NCBI GenBank assembly: GCA_036346205.1
Contig: JARFJB010001910.1
Span: 3,584,501 to 3,648,500, forward strand
Direction: 5' to 3'
Source of the DNA: Vesta saturnalis
Lineage: Eukaryota; Arthropoda; Insecta; Coleoptera; Lampyridae
DNA: 64,000 bases
Shown here: positions 49,471 through 59,852 of the stretch, in pieces
How positions within the stretch are numbered: position 1 is the stretch's first letter
How the letters are laid out: every line of letters begins with the position of its first letter
Made by a program: the position numbers and the translations under genes
Notes under the pieces: model-generated
Told to the model about the DNA's origin: nothing
The model's database searches: none
What the model saw: only the letters and a program-made list of their open reading frames with translations

Positions 49471-50636
49471 TTCCTCTATTATTTGAATTATTAAAAACAA
49501 CGGTTCCATTAAACGTTGTGTCTACTTGAACACAAACCAATTAGTGATTTTAATATTTTTCTGATTCATTAGAAAAGTTTACCGTGTTTGATTATTTTAG
49601 ACCGTTATACAAATGAAGTTACCGATTTTGTTAATTAAAGTAATTTAAATTAATTTAAAGATGTAGCCATTAACTTTACTTAATTACGTGTATTTGAATC
49701 TGACATATTTTCTAAATTTTAGTTTGTCTGTAGCAATGTGTTGAGTGTAACTAAAGTTCGTTGGGCAGCCCAACACTTCGTTTGAGTAACTGTATCATAA
49801 TTAAACTTAATTTATATCACTTAGCTACTCGACCACCTTATTTGTATTATAATACTAACTACGATGATGATACATTCTATGATTAAACAATTTGTGCTAA
49901 TTTAATATATACTACAAGATAAATATCACAGGCAAATTTTTTGTACCGCATTACAATTACTATACTTCTAATTATATTTAGCTATCACATTAATGAAGCT
50001 CAGAACGAGTGAAACGTACTACTACTATTTTTTCTGCAATTCTCAAAAGTTTTTAATTGAAATATGGAAGGTATACAAATAACAGTTTTAATGTCTATAA
50101 TGAAGTAATAAATTTCACATTCAAATGTTTATAAACAATTATTTATAACGTCATGACGCCTATATTTTGTTTATTTTCAACAATAATATATTAAGTGCAC
50201 AGTGACTTGCCGATAATATTCGTTAACGGGTGGATGAGCGCTTATTGCGACGAATCCATCATTATAGCATATATGCACGAAATATATTTTACTTGATTGT
50301 TGCATAAGTTCAATAATGAAAACTGTGTAAACAATTAATCTTGTCGATCGAGGATATTATAATAACTGTATATTTAATTTTAATAAATAATTCATTTTTT
50401 TTATTTATTTGTTGTAGCTCCCTGCACTTTTTTGATAACACGAAAACGATCAGTGCTATATAACACTTATGTTAATTGAAATGTGATTGGTTCAAAATTT
50501 GCAATTTGTGATTTTTCATTCATTGATGTGGTTAGGTTGGCATATGTATGCAATAGTCATTTAAATCGACTTTCTGTAACCCTTTTTATATGATACAATA
50601 ATATTGGAACATGCATTAAAATCATATTAGATGAGT
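49469..50636. repeat. Duplicated 1.17-kb segment, copy II
   Basis: This is the second copy of 47008-48176. It joins at its right end directly to 'tcattgttttaatcccaaaa', skipping 242 bp present in copy I. Confidence 0.93.
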
Positions 50637-50975
50637 TCATTGTTTTAATCCCAAAACAACCCTTTAAATAATTTAACTCGAGGAGAACTACACTAAAATT
50701 GAAAAAGTAACTATTTTGCAGGTAAATATTGTACATTGATTTGAGAGCTTTCAAAATACGTATTTTGATTTTTGCAACCCATTTACGGTAAAACTACCCC
50801 TCGTTTCCCCGGCACAAGAGAGTACTGTGATAAAATAAAAAGATAACTATTTTGTAAGTAATTATTGTTTATCGATTTATGAGCTCTCGAGATACGTCTA
50901 TTTCGATTATTGAACTACAACCCTTTTACGGTAAAACCACCTCTCGTCTGTCCAGCACACAAGAGAGAGCTTTAC

Positions 50976-51838
50976 TTTTTTTTTTTTTTTTATGATTGTG
51001 GACCTGAACAGGCTAAATAAGGCCTATCGTGCTAAAGCACTCAGGAACACTTAGGAGGATGGATAGAGGGATAATGAATTGCCAATAGATGCCTATGAAC
51101 AGCTACCTTAAATTTTCTCATGTCATAAGTGAGAGGAAAACAGGAACTAGGGAGATCATTCCAGAGTTTAGAAGCCGTGTAGAAAAATGTGGATTGCGCC
51201 CGTTTGGTACGACAAGTGGAGATTTGTACTGCATACTGATGATGTGATTGAGCGAACCGAGTGTTTCTCGCAAAGATAGCCGGAGATGGTATCAAAGAAT
51301 GTAATTCACCAGCACAATAGCCGTTGTAATAACGATAATATAAAGAAAGAACTGAAACCATCCTTCTATGCTCAAGGGACTGTATGTGAGAGGTTAAAGA
51401 CGGGTCATTTATAAGCCTAATCGCTCTCTTTTGAATACGATCAACGATATCGAGAGCGTATAGAGCACTAACCCAAAGGTGAGAATTATATTCCAGATGA
51501 GGCCGAATTTGGGCCTTATACAGCAAAAGGAGTTGTCGAGAGGTAAAGTACTGCTTAGATCTGTACAAAAAGCCTATTTTACGAGCAGCTGTTTTGGTAG
51601 CTGACAGAAGATGGTCAACCCATGAGAGATTTGAAGATACAGTCATACCCAACAGAGTAATAGAGTCTGAAAACTTAATAACTGAGCCATTCATACTTAC
51701 AACAGGAAATGATCGATCTTTTTTGGCGGACATAAGGCAACACTGAGTTTTGTTAGCATTAAATTTAACTAGATTATTGTTTCCCCATTCGAGAATACGT
51801 TGAATGTCTTTGTTGATTGAATTTGCCATTTCAGATTT
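50976..51838 (-). mobile_element. 5'-truncated non-LTR retrotransposon (LINE)
   Basis: On the minus strand the insert starts within the reverse-transcriptase gene, runs through the stop at 51041 and a short 3' UTR, and ends in a poly-A of about 16-18 (the T-run at 50977-50993). 5' truncation with a poly-A tail is typical of target-primed LINE insertion. A clean target duplication could not be fixed because the target is also T-rich. Confidence 0.85.
51041..51829 (-). CDS. C-terminal part of LINE reverse transcriptase
   Basis: This 262-codon open frame is the C-terminal third of a CR1/L2/Jockey-like ORF2. Typical blocks: DIQRILEWGNNNLVKFNANK (palm end, residues about 6-25), LLGMTVSSNLSWVDHL (about 59-74), ARKIGFLYRSKQYFT (about 83-97), LLYKAQIRPHLEYNSHLW (about 102-119), DRIQKRAIRLINDP (about 130-143), LEHRRMVSVLSLYYRYYNG (thumb, about 151-169), then RTKRAQSTFFYTASKLWNDL and a short tail. 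Endonuclease, fingers and the YADD catalytic box are missing because of truncation. The open frame has no lesions, suggesting a recent insertion, but the fragment is not autonomous. Confidence 0.88.
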   Translation of the reverse strand: MANSINKDIQRILEWGNNNLVKFNANKTQCCLMSAKKDRSFPVVSMNGSVIKFSDSITLLGMTVSSNLSWVDHLLSATKTAARKIGFLYRSKQYFTSRQLLLLYKAQIRPHLEYNSHLWVSALYALDIVDRIQKRAIRLINDPSLTSHIQSLEHRRMVSVLSLYYRYYNGYCAGELHSLIPSPAIFARNTRFAQSHHQYAVQISTCRTKRAQSTFFYTASKLWNDLPSSCFPLTYDMRKFKVAVHRHLLAIHYPSIHPPKCS

Positions 51839-52420
51839 AATATACTTAAAAAGTATAGTTCTCCCTGATGCAAAGAAAATGCGGGGTGATTATTCTTATA
51901 AGAGTTTTTTAACTTAATAATCAAACACTTGTATTTCCTAAGCTCGTAAATCGATTAACAATATTTAGTCGTAAAATAAATTCTTTTACTTTAAGCATAG
52001 ATTCGGTTGTGCTGGAAAGATTTGGGATTAGTAAAGGAATTGCAGTTGAATAATTAAAATACTCGTATGTTGTTGATAAACAATTTTTTTTTAATAAATC
52101 ACATTATGCAGCTCAAGAATCTTTTCAAATCATAAATTTGAAATAAAATTAAATTAATTGCACATTTTGGCATATTGTGATAAATTTTTTTATATATTCT
52201 TTTTATAAATTATATTTTTATGTATTTTATGTATTAAATAACGATTTACTGTAACTGAATTATTATTTATATTTAACTCTTTATCTCAAGTTCTTCATTA
52301 TTAGTTGCATAACTTTCTGAATCGATTTAATGTTTCGCTTGTCAATAAGTCAGTTTTTGAATTTCGCAGTGTTTGGATGTTCCTTGGGGATTATTTTCTT
52401 TTGTTTGATTAACAGCAATA

Positions 52421-52655
52421 GTTAAAATAGCAAGTAATATATTTTCCGCTTATTTTATATCACACGCTAATATTAATTGACGTGTTTACGCGTAAACGTG
52501 CAATTTTGAAAAAGTTGGCGTATTTTTTTATATGAGCAACTTCTATACGGATGTAACAGAGAGGTAGTTTTTTTTATCTTGGCAGATGATATCACCATAA
52601 TCGTGTATGTGTGGGTGCGCAGATGGATGGGAGGGTGCGCGCGCTTGTGTCTGTA
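52421..52655. other. Spacer, no gene recognised
   Basis: AT-rich, then a G/T-rich simple stretch ('gtgtgggtgcgcagatgg', 'ggtgcgcgcgcttgtgt') at about 52607-52655 just before the fold-back element. Confidence 0.4.
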
Positions 52656-52665
52656 TAAGTATGTA

Positions 52666-53604
52666 TACGGGATGGTTCGTAAGTAATGGTCCAGAGCGAA
52701 GTGTAAGATTCTCGGCCTAAAAATATTACGATCTGACGCAACTTGCTTTAATAAAATATTGATAATAAAAAAAACACAGGGTGTCAAAGTTCCAAAAAAA
52801 ATGATTTTGAAATATCTCCAAAACGAAAAAAGATATTTTTCTCATTCTTGGGATAATAAATAGTTGGTTTTAGCTTATGAATAAGTTTTGATTACGTACA
52901 GTTACGTAGAACGCAAGGGGTAGAGCAACCTTTTAATCCCTACTTTCTGCACCAATGGAGTAAATTGGATATTTTTGTTAAAATACGAAACCTTGCTGTT
53001 TTTCAGATAAAAAAAAGTATACTTTGTCGCATTACATTTTGAGGTATTTTTTTTACCAACTGTTTAGGCAGGTTATTATTATTCTGTATTATTTGGGAAA
53101 TAGCAAAATGGGTAGTGCTTCGTTTTTGAGATAAAGGGTGTGAAAGTTAAGAACCTACCAAAGCAGTTGGTAATAAACACCTAAAAATGCAAATATCTTA
53201 GAAACTGTTAAAGTTATCGATGTATGTATGTATCTCAAAAACATCAAGGTTTCGTATGTTAATAAAACAAATCCAGTTTACTCAATTGGCGTAGAAATTA
53301 GAGATTAAAAGGTTGCTCTATCTATCCTTTGCGTCCTTGCATTCTACACCACTGCACATAATGAAAACATATTAATAAGCTAAAATCGATGTACTTTATA
53401 TCTCTATTTATTATACCAAGAATGAGAAAAATGCCTTTTATCGTTTTGGAGATATTTCAAAAATCAATACTTTTTTTGGAACTTTGACACCATGTGTCTT
53501 TTTTATTATGCATATTTATTGTAGCAAGTTGCACCAGATCGTAATATTTTGAGGCCGAGAATCTTACATTTCACTTTGGACCATTACTTACGGACCGTCT
53601 CGTA
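52666..53604. mobile_element. Fold-back element with 10-bp target duplication
   Basis: It begins TACGGGATGGTTCGTAAG and ends with the inverse (CTTACGGACCGTCTCGTA). The arms (52666 to about 53075; about 53150 to 53604) pair over almost the whole element: 'taatggtcc', 'gaggccgagaatcttaca', 'gatatttc', 'ttaaaaggttgctct' and 'accaactg' recur inverted. Immediately outside are TAAGTATGTA (52656-52665) and TAAGTATGCA (53605-53614), a 9-of-10 direct repeat. Long inverted repeats with a 9-10 bp duplication fit a Mutator-type MITE. A TA-target mariner-type origin is the alternative. No coding sequence. Confidence 0.8.
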
Positions 53605-53639
53605 TAAGTATGCATATTTAATATTTGATATTTGTTTTC

Positions 53640-53740
53640 ATATTTCATATGGTAATCCTTATTTAATACATCAAAATATAATTTATAAAAAGAATAAATA
53701 AAATTAATTTATCAAAATATGCCAAAACATTGTGCAATTA
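53640..53740. repeat. Inverted third copy of the 48-52 kb repeat, first part
   Basis: It is the reverse complement of about 52165-52260 ('tatgccaaaa', 'aatacatcaaaatataattt'). It is interrupted at 53741 by the hammerhead-bearing element and resumes at 54486. Confidence 0.75.
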
Positions 53741-53829
53741 TGAAAATGTAAACTTTCGCCATTATTACACATAATAAAATACTTATCTTTTTTTGGGTTT
53801 TTTAATGGTGTATTTTAACAATCTAAACG

Positions 53830-53860
53830 TTTCGATAACACTTACAGTTATCTTCGTCAG
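53830..53860 (-). ncRNA. Hammerhead-ribozyme-like core (copy B, left)
   Basis: Minus strand CTGACGA, helix GATAAC/GTTATC with a 7-nt loop, then GAAA; identical to the core at 11434-11464. Flanking stems I and III were not assigned. Confidence 0.4.
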
Positions 53861-54379
53861 TACTAATATCTGTTAAAATTGTTAAAGATGTTGTAAACAA
53901 TTTTGTCAAAGTTGAAAAATTAAAACATAAATATCAGCCTGCTATCAACATAACAGTTTGTTAATAACTGTTAATCTCTGTGTTAGATTTAACTGGATTA
54001 TTTTATTTGATGTCATGTTTATATTTGTGAATGCTTCTATCATTTTGAAATTGAAGTTAAACTGTCTTAAAGATGACAAATCAGAACACTCTCTAACGGC
54101 GAAAGCTAACAATGAAAAATGTCAGCCAAAAAACATATTTAACAAAATTTAATCAAGTTATGATGTAAGTGTAAAGTTGTGAAAAACTTCAATTTCAAAA
54201 TGATATAAGCATTCACAAATATAAACATGACATCAAATAAAATAATCCTGTTAAATCTAACACAGAGATTAACAGTTATTAACAAACTGTTATGTTGATA
54301 GCAGGCTTATGTTTATGTTTTAATTTTTCAACTTTGACAAAATTGTTTATATCTTTAACAATTTTAACAGATATTACTA

Positions 54380-54410
54380 CTGACGTAGATAACTGTAAGT
54401 GTTATCGAAA
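54380..54410 (+). ncRNA. Hammerhead-ribozyme-like core (copy B, right), mutated
   Basis: Plus strand CTGACGT, helix GATAAC/GTTATC, GAAA. The last base of the CUGANGA box is T instead of A, predicted to weaken or abolish cleavage. Confidence 0.38.
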
Positions 54411-54485
54411 CGGTTAGATTGTATAATATAAAATCACACCATTAAAAAACCCAAAAAAGATAAGTGTTTTATTATTGTGCAATTA

Positions 54486-55330
54486 ATTTAATTTAATTTT
54501 AAATTTATGATTTGAAAAGATTCTTGAGTTGCATACTGTTTTATTAAAAATAATTGTTTATCAATAAAATACATGTATTTAATTATTCAACTACAATTCC
54601 TTTACAATAAAACTAGTTCCAAATCTTCTCAGCACAACAGAAACTATACTTAACGTAAAAGAATTTATTTTGTGACTAAATATTGTTTATCGATTTACGA
54701 GCTTAAAAAATACAAGTGTTTGATTAAAAAGTTAAAACTCTTCGCATCAGAGAGAACTATACTTAAGATAAAAAAAAGTAACTATTTTGCAAACCTAGAA
54801 CCTGTAACAAGCACAAATAATGTAAAATATTATAAAACAGTTTATACCAAATATTCAATTTCTTTCATTTAGGTAAAGCTTTCTCTTGTGTGCTGGAGAG
54901 CCGAGAGGTGGTTTTACCGGATCAAAAATCAAAATCCGTATTTTGAAAGCTCTCAAATCAATAAACAATATTTACCTACAAAAGAGTTACCTTTTCAGTT
55001 TTGGTAGAGTTCTCACATGACTTAAGTTATTTAAAGGATTGTTTTGGGGTTAAAACGATGAGCTCAAAAATCGAAATTATATTATTTTAAAAGCTCATAA
55101 ATATCGCCTAATTCTATCGCAAAGAACAATTCAATGTTTTTTATCTGTAAGGGTTGGGGGGGCTGAGTTCACGTCGACGCCCCCCCCCACAGATTTTTTT
55201 TAATTCCTTCCTAGTACGACGAGTTCAAAGTTTTTAATTTGCGGAATATAAAAGTTCATAAATAGCTCGTAATTTTCATGTATTTGTTTTTTATTTTTAC
55301 AAGGCTAGCTCGACAGACGTATTTTTGACC
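54486..55330. repeat. Inverted third copy of the 48-52 kb repeat, main part
   Basis: It reads as the reverse complement of 48177-49060 and 50640-52165 without the LINE. Landmarks: 'ttgtttatcaataaaata', 'gcatcagagagaactatac', 'gtttatcgattta', 'ttttaccg', 'acgtcgacgcccccccccac', 'ggctagctcgac'. A short frame at 54672-54872 is part of the repeat, not a gene. Confidence 0.75.
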
Positions 55331-55527
55331 TCTAGTTTTTTTGTTGTCTTATTTAATGTTTAATAATTTGTAACTCTCTATATCTTACAGTAAACAGATA
55401 TTTAGATTATTGTAATTTCTTATTAAGTATTAAAAGGTACGTCAAACTGTTGCTCACTTTTGACGTGTTTGAAGTTTCTAATCCAATTGAACGATTGATT
55501 TTCTTTACAGACATGTTATTTATTAAT

Positions 55528-55737
55528 GATGTTTATGTTTTAATTTTTCAACTTTGACAAAATTGTTTGCAACTTTAACAATTTTTAAAAAATATTACTA
55601 CTGACGAAAATAACCGTAAGTGTTATCGAAACGTTTAGATTGTATAATTTAAAATACACCATTAAAAAACCCCAAAAAAGATAAGTATTTTATTATGAGT
55701 GATAATGGCGAAAGTTTACATTTTCATATATAGAATG
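55528..55737 (+). mobile_element. Fragment of hammerhead-bearing repeat (copy C)
   Basis: It matches the right arm of copy B from 'gtttatgttttaatttttca' and continues to 'ggcgaaagtttacattttca', the same end sequence as copies A and B. Only one arm is present. Confidence 0.7.
55601..55631 (+). ncRNA. Hammerhead-ribozyme-like core (copy C)
   Basis: Plus strand CTGACGA, then AATAAC facing GTTATC (one G-C pair lost) and GAAA. Confidence 0.38.
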
Positions 55738-56595
55738 CTTGCTTAATTAGGCACGTTTTTAAATTTGTTTTAAAACTCTTTGCAGGTATTGTATTGTTGA
55801 TATTATTTGGTAGTTTATTAAAAATTTTGACACAAATGCATGCAAGCCCTTTGTTGTATAATTCCAACCTGTACTTTTTTATATGAATTTGATCTGTTTG
55901 TCTTGTATTATGTACGTGTACACACTATTTAAAGAAAATAAGGATTTTTTCCTACAAACACCTAAATAAGATGCTATATTGTGACAGTATTTCGTACCAA
56001 AAGTGTCTGTTTTCGGGATTTTTCGGTGTCTCGATGGCAACTGTACAAAAAGTAATTTGACCATCACTAAATATCAAATTCGTGTGAATTACGTTCATAG
56101 GATGTCATTACTTCAATAAATACAATTTTAAAATCTTCCACTAAATTGAGAGAACTACTTGGTGTAAAAATTTGGTTGAGGTCTCTAAAAAAGGTCTGGG
56201 TCTGGTAGATGTGTCATCAAAAGAGAAAAATAAAAAGAAGTCGAACGGTTCAGGCGTGGCGGACCGGCGAAGGTGGATTGACGCGAAAATTTAAAAGTGA
56301 CCATCGAATACGAACGTTAAAAAAACCATATTTAATATACTTTTACTTTTTATTTTCGTTTTAAGCAAGTGTAAGTTTATTTATATGATTTGAGTGAATA
56401 TCTTCTATGAACAGTTATCGATATTTGCTGTCGCCGGTGGCACCATCTAAATCTAACATTGTATGTTATATTCGTACGAAAAATTATGTTATAAGACATT
56501 GCACTAAATACTAGGACATAGTATACATTCATTATACATGCTTTTTGGGATTGCGAATGGCAAAATATGACGTATTCGTTCTCTTGCATACCAAA
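55738..56595. other. AT-rich DNA, no gene recognised
   Basis: Short minus frames at 55879-56067 and 56377-56589 have no motifs. The first could be outlying LINE sequence, but this cannot be supported. Confidence 0.35.
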
Positions 56596-56599
56596 TCAA

Positions 56600-57704
56600 T
56601 TCGATTCCTCTATGATGTCATCATCCACAACTACGTCCAAATATTTCACCCAGCTGTTGTGACGTATCACAAAATATCATAGCTAATGCTATTTAAATCA
56701 CATTTTTTATTTTTATTTCGAAATTCTCCAGGCTAGGTGCTGCAATACCAAAACCAGTGTCATCTGCGTATGTCATAATATAATCGGAGTTTATATATGA
56801 TTTTAAACCATTTACAAATCGGGAGCCTAGCGCCGAACCTTGGGGGTATTCCTAACTTTGAATTAAAGTTATCCGAGTGAGTATCTGAAATCTTAACAAA
56901 AAAAAAGACAATATCCATTCATTTAAAAAACTTCCGATCCCAATTTTGGCTAACTTTCATTTAATGAAACCATGATTTAGGGAATCATATAATACAAAGA
57001 CATTGTTGCATAAAGTTTCTGTATAAAGCTTCTACCGCGATTTGTACCAGATCAAAACATGGTGTTTCTGTTGATTTACCTTGTTGATATCAATGCTGCT
57101 TGTTGGACAACAGTTTAAACTTATGTAAAAATGATGTTTTTTTTTAAATACTACCTTTTTCATGAGTTTTGAAAATACTGATACTACCGAAATTGGTCTA
57201 AAATTGTTCAAGTCGCATACATCGCCGTTTTTAGGTAGCGGTATTATCTTGGTAATTTGTAAAGCTGTAGCAAAAACACAATTAAACATAAATTATTATA
57301 AATTTTGTTATGCACGAATAAGTTCAAAAGTAAATATGTAATTGAAAATTATTATTAATTATATTAAATACATAAATAAAACGTTTACCTGGTAGGTTCA
57401 AATTTCACTCGAGTTAAACTTTTTATTTATGTATTTAATAAAATTAATAATACTTTTTAATTACAATTAAAAATAGATTTATTTATTAATTCAGCAAGTG
57501 ATCAATACTATTTAAACCGATTTGCATCGTGTTTAATGATATTTCGTCTAAACCACAAGTATTTCTGTTTTTAATTTCTTTGAATGCATTTAATACATCA
57601 TTTGCGGTAACAAAGTAAATTGACCTAGCTGGATCATTATTATTAGTTATACAACTAGCACTGAAATTGTCCTTTAAATGTTCATTTAATTTACAGTCTG
57701 CCAT
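56600..57704 (-). pseudogene. LINE reverse-transcriptase relic
   Basis: On the minus strand: DVLNAFKEIKNRNTCGLDEI near 57600, the block before the reverse-transcriptase fingers; TKIIPLPKNGDVCDLNNFRP near 57230 and ISVVSVFSKLMKKVV (finger domain); PQGSALGSRFVNG near 56835 in a shifted frame; and INSDYIMTYADDTGFGIA near 56770 with the catalytic YADD box. The order matches CR1/Jockey-type non-LTR elements. Frameshifts and a small inserted hairpin repeat (about 57290-57480) break it. It covers a different part of the enzyme from the LINE fragment at 51 kb, so it cannot be said whether they are one family. Confidence 0.8.
57330..57475 (+). repeat. Hairpin repeat with tRNA-like B box
   Basis: Arms 57333-57387 and 57415-57472 are inverted copies ('ttaaatacataaataaaa' faces 'tttttatttatgtatttaa'). 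The centre reads GGTAGGTTCAAATTTC, a degraded B box. The right arm and centre match the tRNA-like repeat at 28915-28985. It is inserted within the LINE relic. Confidence 0.65.
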
Positions 57705-58325
57705 ACATGAAATAAAGATGATCCAAATTCATTAGCTACCTTTTTTTATCCGAAACTACGCAAAGAGAACATTTTGCGGTTTTTGGCGAACCTGTGCCAC
57801 TTTTTCCTTAAGTTAAACTTTTAATGCCGAAGCAGAAGCTAAGCTAACTTTTTTTGGTTTCTGGGATACATGATGACAACAAAAATGTTCACTTTCCGGG
57901 GTGCTGTCATACCTCACACACCAAGTAAGTTAGAAAAGAAAAGTAAAAACTGATCTAGATAGATATTCTCGCATAAAGTTTAGTGCGGCATTCGAAAGTA
58001 AAATTCTGAGCATCGTTTAAGGGTTATGACATAAGCTTGTCTTTTATAAATGGGACAAACTCTCCTAATAAATTTGTCTATTTTTTCTCATTAAAAAATA
58101 ATATAACAGAAGGTATTTTAAAGTTTAATAAATGCCCTAAAAAAGCAAGTCTAAAAATTTTAGGCCATACAAATTGGTGATAAATTAAAAGAAATGAAAA
58201 TTTATCGCCGTCACTTTAACTTCGTGTGGTGCTGTCCAAAACTAAAATTCGAATTCCTGCAGGAATATTCAAACTAGTCTTAGGGCGTCCAAGACACGTG
58301 AATACTAAAACATTTTAAAGTCAAT
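57705..58325. other. AT-rich DNA, no gene recognised
   Basis: No frame or repeat could be supported in this stretch. Confidence 0.35.
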
Positions 58326-58612
58326 ATCGCTCCACAGCTACATCCAGGACCCTCATTTTGTTAACAAAGTTGTATGGTCTGATAAATCATACAGTATTTT
58401 AACAGACATAATAATGTGCATTGGTACACAGAAAATCCGCACTTGATACGGGCGCGCCATCAACAAGGCAAATTCGGATTTAACGTTTCATGCTTTATAT
58501 TAGGCAGTTTTATCAAGATGGTTGTTGATTGATGGCGTACCGTTGACATATTTAAACAACGTATACTTTCAGCCGGCTAGCTAGATCACCTAATCTTTCA
58601 GATTTAGGTTTA
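58326..58612 (+). pseudogene. Mariner-like transposase relic abutting the nested element
   Basis: Fragments in shifting frames: VVWSDKSYSILT near 58368, where SDKS takes the place of the first-Asp box SDES; NNVHWYTENPHLIRARHQQG near 58410 followed by KFGFNVSCFILGS; and LARSPNLSDLGL near 58580, the degraded WPxRSPDL box. The part with the second Asp is missing. The relic ends at the TA where the next mariner-like element starts, but no continuation is visible beyond 63663. Confidence 0.7.
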
Positions 58613-59852
58613 ACTACCGGGTGTGCGGAAGTTTCTGACCCATCTTGACCGCAAATATCTCCGAATTCAGTAGCAATAGGGAGGTGCAGATTTTACAGAA
58701 CATTTTCTTTTTACATATAGTTTTTTCATTGTCAATCTGTATTTAGTAAAACATTATATAGGGTGTTTTAAAAAAAATGGTCTCTTTGAAATGCAACTAT
58801 CGTTGATTTTTTAACGAAACACCCTGTATATGTTAATTCTATGGGAAGGCTTAACTTTTCGCGTTTCCGAAAATGTATTACTTGTTGGTTTTACATGATA
58901 GGCTTTTATGTAGGCAAAGGTATTTACGGGTGTTATTGTCACAAGTATGCTGTGAAATTTTTATGGCAGTGAACAGCAACAACGAACTATCAAAGTAGTT
59001 ATTTCTGATTTGAATAATTCCTATACAGGTGAATTTGGTTTGTTGTGAACAATGGTTCAATTTACTTTGCGTGAAAAATCTAAAACTGTGTTATTGTATG
59101 CTAAGTATGAATGATTATTACAACTAAAAGAAAATTTCGGGAGGTATTTAGGAAGAATCCAACTTCTAAAAGCAGCATAAAAAAGTGGCATGCTACATTG
59201 CTGTAAAAAGGATCACTGGAAAAGGAAAATATCAAACACGTAATGCTGATATTTTTTTAAATAGACGTTTGCATATTCAAGAAACGCTAGAAGATAATAA
59301 TTGAATATCCCTCCGCCAAATAGCATGCACAACTGGATTGTCAAAATCCGAAATTCACAGATGTATGAAGGTATAGAAGCTAACTCCTTATAAAATTCAG
59401 ATACATCAAAAAATTTATGAAAGGGATTTTCAAAAAAGAGTTGTTTTTTGGGAAACTTTACTGGATTTATATAGAGAGGATCCCAATGTTATTCTTATAA
59501 TGTTTGATGAGGCTGCGTTTCATATAAACGGCGGATGTAATAAACATAATTGCCGCATATGGGGATCTGAAAATCCAAGGGTAATTGAGGAATACGAAAG
59601 AGATTCACCGAAGTTGAACGTTTGGTGAGGTGTGTCTAAAGAAAAAATATACGGGCCGTTCTTTTTCGAAGAATTGAAAATTGCTGGCAATGTCTACTCA
59701 GACATGTTACAACCACAACTGGAACAAAATGGCGTGATAAATTCCTGTAATTTTCAACAGGATGGTGCGTCGCCACATTATTCATTTGTGGTTAGAAATT
59801 CTTTGGAGATAGATGGATTGGCAGAGCCCGACCAATTGACTGGCCTGCTCAC

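Larger units (their letters stand above)
50640..52420. repeat. Downstream part of duplication, copy II, split by a LINE
   Basis: Matches 48419-49262, interrupted at 50976-51838 by a LINE 3' end. The third, inverted relative (53640-53740 and 54486-55330) lacks the LINE and gives the empty-site sequence. Confidence 0.75.
53741..54473. mobile_element. Hammerhead-bearing fold-back element (copy B), 12-bp target duplication
   Basis: The flanks are a perfect 12-bp direct repeat, ATTGTGCAATTA, at 53729-53740 and 54474-54485. The interrupted sequence reads through in relatives (near 52165), confirming an insertion. The left arm (about 53765-54067) and right arm (about 54182-54471) are inverted copies: AACAGTTTGTTAATAACTGT, 'tttatttgatgtcatgttta' and 'aacacttacagttatct' recur inverted. 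Each arm carries one hammerhead-like core, in opposite orientation. Variable 10-15 bp duplications, inverted copies and hammerhead motifs are known for Penelope-like retroelements. No GIY-YIG or reverse-transcriptase frame is present, so this is at most a non-coding terminal derivative. Confidence 0.75.
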
